Shown here in pieces: positions 58,496-64,000 of a DNA stretch of 64,000 nucleotides. The notes below the pieces were generated by a model that saw only the letters and a program-made list of their open reading frames with translations, was not told the DNA's origin and ran no database searches. Made by a program: the position numbers and the translations under genes. The stretch's first letter is position 1. Every line of letters begins with the position of its first letter. The stretch comes from Jaapia argillacea MUCL 33604 (lineage: Eukaryota; Basidiomycota; Agaricomycetes; Jaapiales; Jaapiaceae). The stretch spans positions 80,046 through 144,045 of the forward strand of contig KL197753.1 of the NCBI GenBank assembly GCA_000697665.1, written 5' to 3'.

Positions 58496-61400
58496 TCAAA
58501 AGAAATCACCATCATCACCGACATCACCTTCCTCCGCATCTGAGTCTAAGTCTAGTTGAAGCTCCAGCGGAACGAGGGGGGCATCATCCTCATCTTCGCC
58601 GACAACACCCTCCAGTAAGACTTCCACTAGGGAGGATGGCGGAGGCTCCATGAAAAAGAGTTCATTACGAATGGCAAACTTGAGAGCCTGGAGGGCTTCG
58701 ACAATATCACCCTTGAGGCGATTGCGCCGCTTCGTGATGGTGATACCAGCGCTTGAGAAAGCTCGCTCGCTGGAGACTGATGTTGCCATGATTGCGAGGT
58801 AATCAGCTACAAGGGAGGCCCAGGTCGGGAAGCGATGAGCATTCAGCTACAATAAAACTGAATAAGAATGGCTACGGCAATGAGTAGGATGCGACAACGT
58901 ACTCCCCACCATTCAACCGTATCGACAGACTCAGGGAAATCTTCGTCGAGATCAAGGTAGCGATGAAATTCCTTCTTCCAAGCGGGGACAGTGTCAAACG
59001 ATGAGGTGGGCGGAGGAGGAGGCGTTGGTCCGTCTTCGTCACTCGAGAGGTCAGCAAGGACGGCTGATCCCATTTTGCGTTTTGGTTTACTCGTTGACGT
59101 TGTTGGTGCCCGTTGGCCAGGACCGCAAATCTTGTTGTACCGTTCCTTGAACTAGTTTATCATGAAATCAGAGCATATTAGAACGACGAAATTCAGTACT
59201 CACGATCCGTTGTGCCAGCTCATCAACGTCGTCTTGCAAATCTTTCGACCAATGTTTTTTGAAGTGGGCATATCGTCTTGAAGGGTCGAGAACTGAGAAG
59301 AAGCCACGGAACAATGAGATCAACAGATATGGGATGGTAAATCGAGAATGGACTTACTCATTGAGAAAACATAAGCATCATTGTTCCCCGTCTTGTCATA
59401 GTACTCCGCAATCTTGTCGAGGCCAGCTTGGAGGGCATCCTTGAAGACCGGGTTCACTTTCGAGTCTTGATTAAGGGCCGACCATTGAGTGTGAAGATCT
59501 TCGAGAGCTGGGAGGCCAAGGTGAAGTGCCGGGTGTTGATCTGATGAACAACGCTGTTGTGATCGGTCCGAACACTTGGGAGCAAGTCAGATGGTTGTTA
59601 TGTGATGAAAGTCAGGGGATACACACTTCGAGGATTCGCTGAAACATCTTGACTCGCTTCCACTCTTCGTCGCTCAGCAACAACTTGTAAAGTTGCTCTC
59701 GCTTCTTCTTATCATCCTCCTTGCGTGCGAGCTCAGTGATAAAGGTGTCGATGAACTGACAATAGTGAGTCAGAAGCGGAAAGGGGTCAATTTGGCATGC
59801 CACAACAAACCTTCCGGAGACTGTACGCCCGATTCAACATCATATATGTTGAAGACCAACGTGTACAAACATCGAGGATTAAAGGTTTGATGGAAGGGAC
59901 TGGAATGGCTTTGGATTGTTGGATATTGCGGAAGAGTTGTTTTCGTTGACTTGATGAACGCTCCTTCACGGATACCAACCGAACGATTCCAACTTCGTCA
60001 CGATCATCGGGGACATCGGTGTCGGCTTGAGAGGAATGCAAATCAACATGAGGAGTCTTGCTATAGGTTGATATTACAGCTTGGGTAGCAAGATTGATCA
60101 CATGTGCAAGACAGCTGTGTTACGAAGCTTGAGATAAATCCATAATACCAAGTAAGAGATCATACCCAATTCTCCGCTTTTTGGGTGGGAACTTGACGCC
60201 GAATTCCCTCTCAACTTGCCGGCTGAATTCCTTCATCATCGTGTTGTTGGAGCTTGCGTTGTCGCATGTGATCATGAAGATCTGTGCGGCATGTCAGTCA
60301 AATGACGGATACATTTCGGGGGGATACGTACCTTATCCGCAATACCAACACGTTGACAAACCTTAAAAAGAGCTTGGCCGAGGCGTTTGCCACTGTGAGA
60401 CTCATTCATACGGACAAACCCAATCAAAGCGCCCTCAAGCTTCCACCTCCCAGGCGACGCCTCCTCAATCCAATGAGCTGTAACAGCGAAGTATCCATCC
60501 CCATTCGACGCGGTCCATGCATCACACGCTAAGGAGATGCAGCCCTTCGTTGCCTGACTCTGTCGATTCCAGTGAGAGTTTGTCTCCTGAGTGGAAAACA
60601 GAGAAACCTTACGTTCAAGCGCTTCTTGAGATCGCGTAGATATTGGTGAAAAGACTCAACGATCTCCTTTCGGGTGGATTTGCGATTTGGAATTTGAACG
60701 CCGTTTTTCGCGCGAGATGCAACATTGATCATCGTGATGAATTTAGGGTGTTCGAAGGCATGGATGGGCTTCAGGATAGTGAGTATAATTTGAGACTAAG
60801 ACAAGAAGCCAAAGACAAACCTGGTCTGTTGCTATCAGCCACTCAATTGCTGCTGCTTTAAACAAGTCATCTGAATACGGGCAAGACATTCACTGGGTGG
60901 TACATTCTCGAGATGGCCACTGATTGATGATTGCTTGAGGGCGTTGGCCTTTGTCTTCTCAGCTTCCTTCCAGGCAGAAACATCCTTTGGCAACATAGAC
61001 GTGAAGCTTGCGGCCTTTGCCCATGCGAGGTAAGCTTTCTGTAGGATGTAGTCAGCCGGAGAAGTTGGGCTGTTGAGAGTGATGTTCGGAGGTACCTTAT
61101 GGTGCACCTCCATGTGACGGTGGCCAGTCGAAACATCTTTCACAAATGTTTTCCTGGAATGGAAGTGAGTGAGAGCTGAGGACGAGAATGGATATCACCC
61201 ACTTGCAGATTGTACAGTCGTGGACAGCCTTTTGCTGGCCTCGTTCATTCAGTCTTGAACCCGGATTCTTGAAGAAATGTTGAACGTCTGCGGTTGCGGA
61301 TACTTGACGATCTTGCTCTGCGGGCGCCGTAATATGTTCTAGATCCTTGAAGTTCCCGTCTGAGTCATATTTGTCAGAGGTGTCATCATCTGGTGCTAGA

Positions 61401-62395
61401 ATTTCAGCGCCCGCAAAAAAATTGACAAGAGAGTGTAGAATACTTACTTCGAGTTGTACTAGCGGGAGTTAAACGAGGACATTCAACGTGGTGGGTGTGA
61501 TTGTCGTCGCCGTCATCGTCAACATCAATAACACTCGGTTGTCGACTTCTACTGGGGCCTGTGGAAAGGAAAAGTTGATAAATATATAAGCCTTGAATTA
61601 GTGACTGACCTGCCACCGAGCGCTGCTGCTCGCTCAACAGTGTCTGACATGGATGTCGTTCCGGGCTGCCAGAAGGCTCAGGAAGTGTCACGGCTATGTT
61701 AGAGGTAGTCAGCAACGTATCACATTTGTAGCGGAGAGTTCTTACTGGCATGACCTTTCCCATTTGATGGTTTCGCTGGTGGAACTTCTGGGGCATCCTC
61801 GGGGGGAACACTTTGGTCTGGTGGGACAGCACCGGGAACGTTGCCCCGCATCAAGTTGTTGGGGTTGTTAATACGACTACTGGCCTTCCGAGACCGCTTG
61901 TGATGGAGTATATCGGCTGGGTCCACTTCGTCCTTTCTCCGTTTCCGTGTTGAAATGGGACGCTGCCCGTGGTCTTCATCAACATCGTCTGCGTTAGCTA
62001 CAAACCAGGATAATGAAAGATCAGCTGTGTATAATGTCAGAAAAGGGTCGGGAACACACCTGCACCACCCCTGACCCGAAGGCGGAGAGAGAGACTGGAA
62101 GGAATCACGACTCCGAGGTGGCCGATCTGCTCATGCAACGCAAGGGGTCGTCCGCGGGCTCCGGGGGCAACAAGATAGTGACTTGACAAATAGGACATTG
62201 GAAGGAGTTGGCGATGACGCAAATTATTAAGGATGTCTTGAACAGTCGTGTGTTGACCGATCTCTAGAGAATCTCGGTGTTGAGCAGCCAGAAGGATAGA
62301 TAATGGGAATGAACCTTACGAAGTGGCACAGATTGTCGTTCACCAGCCTGTACACTCCGATCATCAAGGCGGACAAATAGTGTTGATAGGTCCAT
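58496..62395 (-). CDS. hAT transposase with an N-terminal ubiquitin-like domain
   Basis: The Met at 62395 starts MDLSTLFVRLDDRSV. Exons 62395-62320, 62263-62060 and one starting at 61997 join in phase; about ten more follow. Residues 1-92 resemble ubiquitin: TTVQDILNNL, then GRPLALHEQIGHLGV and SLSLRLRVRGG, comparable to ubiquitin's last two strands and RGG tail. Next come a basic region (STRKRRKDEVDPADILHHK), an acidic stretch (DVDDDGDDN), and a BED-like finger (CTICK...HRHMEVHH). The hAT core has LACDAWTASNGDGYF, MITCDNASSN, KKRRIGCLAHVINLATQ and DVCTRWSSTYMMLNRAY, and the dimerisation end is ATSVSSERAFSSAG through KGDIVEALQALKFAIRN. The stop is at 58498-58496. Catalytic acids are present in the expected blocks. 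Exact exon borders in the middle were not all resolved. Confidence 0.85.
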
Positions 62396-62567
62396 CTTGG
62401 TGAGCTGCCGGAATCTGTCGAGACGCAGTCGAGATATATGTGATCGCGCCCGATAAAAGTGGTTTGTTGGAAGCCATAGCCGATCGAAAACGAAGGTTTC
62501 CGGGGACAGTCGCCAAGCTGAAACCACGTCAGTATGCACTCCATTCACGAAAATGCAGTAAACTTAC

Positions 62568-62859
62568 CAACAACAAATAATATTAGTGAAACATAGAAAT
62601 AGAAAGTCAGTATGGCACTGGCAAGCACATGGGGACTGATAAAGACATCCTGCTCGCTAGCCAATAAGAGTCGAAGTGCAGAAGATCCATTTTCACAGAC
62701 GAGAGCAAAAAGAACCAAGATGGGTGAGAAAGTCAAGGTCAAAACACCGAGAAACCAGGTCCTCCACCAGTGACTGATGGAACGGGAATTCGTAGGATAC
62801 AGAATTGCTCCATGAAAAGCAAATCCTCCTACTGCGACACGATTGTGGCCTTGAGCCAT
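62568..62859 (-). other. Possible upstream exon with two membrane-like segments inside the hAT element
   Basis: A Met at 62859 opens a frame with WFLGVLTLTFSPILVLFALV and SPHVLASAILTFYFYVSLI, ending at a GTAAGT donor (last exon base 62568). Splicing to an acceptor at 62517 keeps a continuous frame into the transposase Met at 62395. It could be an untranslated leader, an N-terminal extension or chance. It is reported because the splice sites and phase agree. Confidence 0.35.
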
Positions 62860-63244
62860 ACCAGCATGAAAGTTTCAAAGAAATGGAGAGGTGAGTGTAG
62901 CCACGGTGAGGTGCTGATCTTATAGCATCTACTACTCGCAAATTGACCTGAAACAACTCCGACAGCCTCCAGGGAAGATGGTTCGGCGTCGAGTTTATCG
63001 ACCGAAAATGAGACTGTCCGCCCAGTAATATATTGGCCGGCACAGCACAGAGGGATAGCGCTGTCCGAAAAGCCAGGACTCCGTTGGTGTATGGCTGGGA
63101 AGTGGAGCAGCGGTGCCGATGATGTGCATTGAAGGTGTCAGAAAAATGCTAAGTAGTTGCTAAAGAGACAAGGTGAGGAAGGGAAGGACGATGCGGCAAG
63201 ATGAGTTTCTCGGGATCTGGAACACTTCCTGATTTGGTCAAATA

Positions 63245-63395
63245 GCCCGGGCTCAAGCCCAGGGCTCCAGCTCTCTGGAATTCAAGCCCGAGCCCTCAGC
63301 CTGCTGAAGCCTTTGCGGAGGCTGGGCTTGGTCAGGCTCCACAAGGCTTGGTCAGGCCGGGCTCAGGGCTCAAAGCCCGGCCTTGCACAACACTA
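63245..63395 (-). repeat. Right terminal and subterminal repeats of the hAT element
   Basis: GGCTCAAGCCC, AAGCCCGAGCCC and GGCTTGGTCAGGC motifs precede the inverted repeat ending GCACAACACTA at 63395. Confidence 0.8.
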
Positions 63396-63403
63396 ATCGT
63401 AGT
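63396..63403 (+). repeat. 8 bp target-site duplication of the hAT element (right)
   Basis: ATCGTAGT, identical to 58287-58294. Confidence 0.95.
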
Positions 63404-64000
63404 ATATCTTGGATTGTTGTCCCTCCCTGCATTTACCTTTGGGCTGGGGAGGAGAGCTGGTATTTATCGGACCAACGGTGATCCGGCATCCCGGACCGGC
63501 GACCGTTCACCTTCTATCCAATTTTATGGTCTTCATTGAGCCCGTCTACTATCGTTCCCCCACATGTGAACCATGTTTCACCATTCGGCATGTAGAGCCA
63601 TAGTAAATACACAGACCCCTATGATAATTTTGGAGCACATGGAAAAACCTCTCATCTAATACATTCTGATTTTTTCCGATTTTATGACGATTGGCAGCGA
63701 GCGTCGGGCATCGACCGAGACGACGACCTCGCAAATGTGGCTGAGCGCGAGATGTGAACAATTCCGCCGCGAGTGACGATTCGTGACAATGGCGGGCAAA
63801 ACGTCACGAAATGTCACACAGAATTGGCAGGGCATTTGAGAGGGTATCTGAATCCACACCTCCCACTAGTCAAAAGCCTTCGGAGAAACAGTCTGGAGCA
63901 TCGATTTTGGGTACATACCTGAGCCCCGAAAGCGGGAGCCAGTAGAGTCTCAGGATCTATGGGATCTGAGGGGTCTCTTCAGCCACAACTGCCCATTTTC
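63404..64000. other. Displaced F-box gene 3' flank and unassigned sequence
   Basis: This DNA was adjacent to the F-box stop codon before the hAT insertion, so it holds the original 3' untranslated region and terminator. No further gene is recognised up to the window edge. Confidence 0.45.

Larger units (their letters stand above)
58295..63395. mobile_element. Complete 5.1 kb hAT transposon
   Basis: The ends are inverted repeats: TAGTGTTGTGCA is identical at both, followed after one mismatch by GGCCGGGCTT on both sides. Perfect 8 bp duplications flank them. The transposase gene is on the minus strand and appears unbroken. Both termini carry about 130-150 bp of clustered GGGCTTGGGCTT/AAGCCCGAGCCC motifs. 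Intact ends, duplication and gene together indicate a recent, potentially autonomous insertion. Confidence 0.95.

Overview
The window is fungal, almost certainly from a mushroom-forming basidiomycete (Agaricomycetes). Genes carry many 48-70 bp GT-AG introns. The mobile elements are types expanded in that group: a Ngaro-type tyrosine-recombinase retrotransposon, a Plavaka-type DNA transposon, a Ulp1-protease/DDE transposon and a hAT element. No bacterial, viral or toxin gene was recognised.

Layout. (1) 1-3334: 3' part of a tyrosine-recombinase retrotransposon with reverse transcriptase/RNase H, recombinase and split direct repeats. It ends inside the haem-binding loop of a dead cytochrome P450. 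(2) 3335-38663: a degenerate tandem array of one ancestral unit, read along + as cytochrome P450 (+), unknown protein H (-), RING-finger gene (-) and unknown gene X (-). All P450 copies are broken. H is intact twice (22933-25264 and 33210-35541). Only the last RING copy (35807-38663) has its 5' exons. (3) 8616-20588, inside the array: an 11.97 kb nest. An outer element (TA target duplication) encodes one Ulp1 protease-DDE transposase fusion. It is interrupted by an intact 6.63 kb Plavaka element (9629-16258, two divergent genes) and a 790 bp MITE (19027-19816). Removing both insertions restores one continuous frame except for three TGA codons, each explicable as CGA to TGA. (4) 38664-50423: ordinary host genes: a triose-phosphate/nucleotide-sugar transporter-like protein, an M20 amidohydrolase, a MYND-finger protein, an alpha/beta hydrolase, FAD synthase, GDP-L-fucose synthase and an intron-containing tRNA-Arg(CCT). 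(5) 50424-58285: gene-poor DNA with a BTB/POZ protein and an F-box-like protein. (6) 58295-63395: a complete hAT element with a perfect 8 bp target duplication, beginning nine bases past the F-box gene stop codon. Its transposase has a ubiquitin-like N-terminus ending in Arg-Gly-Gly.

How the parts relate. The host genes on the right are single-copy metabolic and regulatory genes with no obvious operon-like or cluster logic. The left half is shaped by duplication and transposition. Two unrelated transposons each carry a ubiquitin/SUMO-system module (a Ulp1 peptidase in one, a ubiquitin-like fold in the other), which is the most interesting biological theme here. Exon boundaries below were read by eye and checked by codon phase. 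No homology search was possible, so family assignments rest on recognised motifs.
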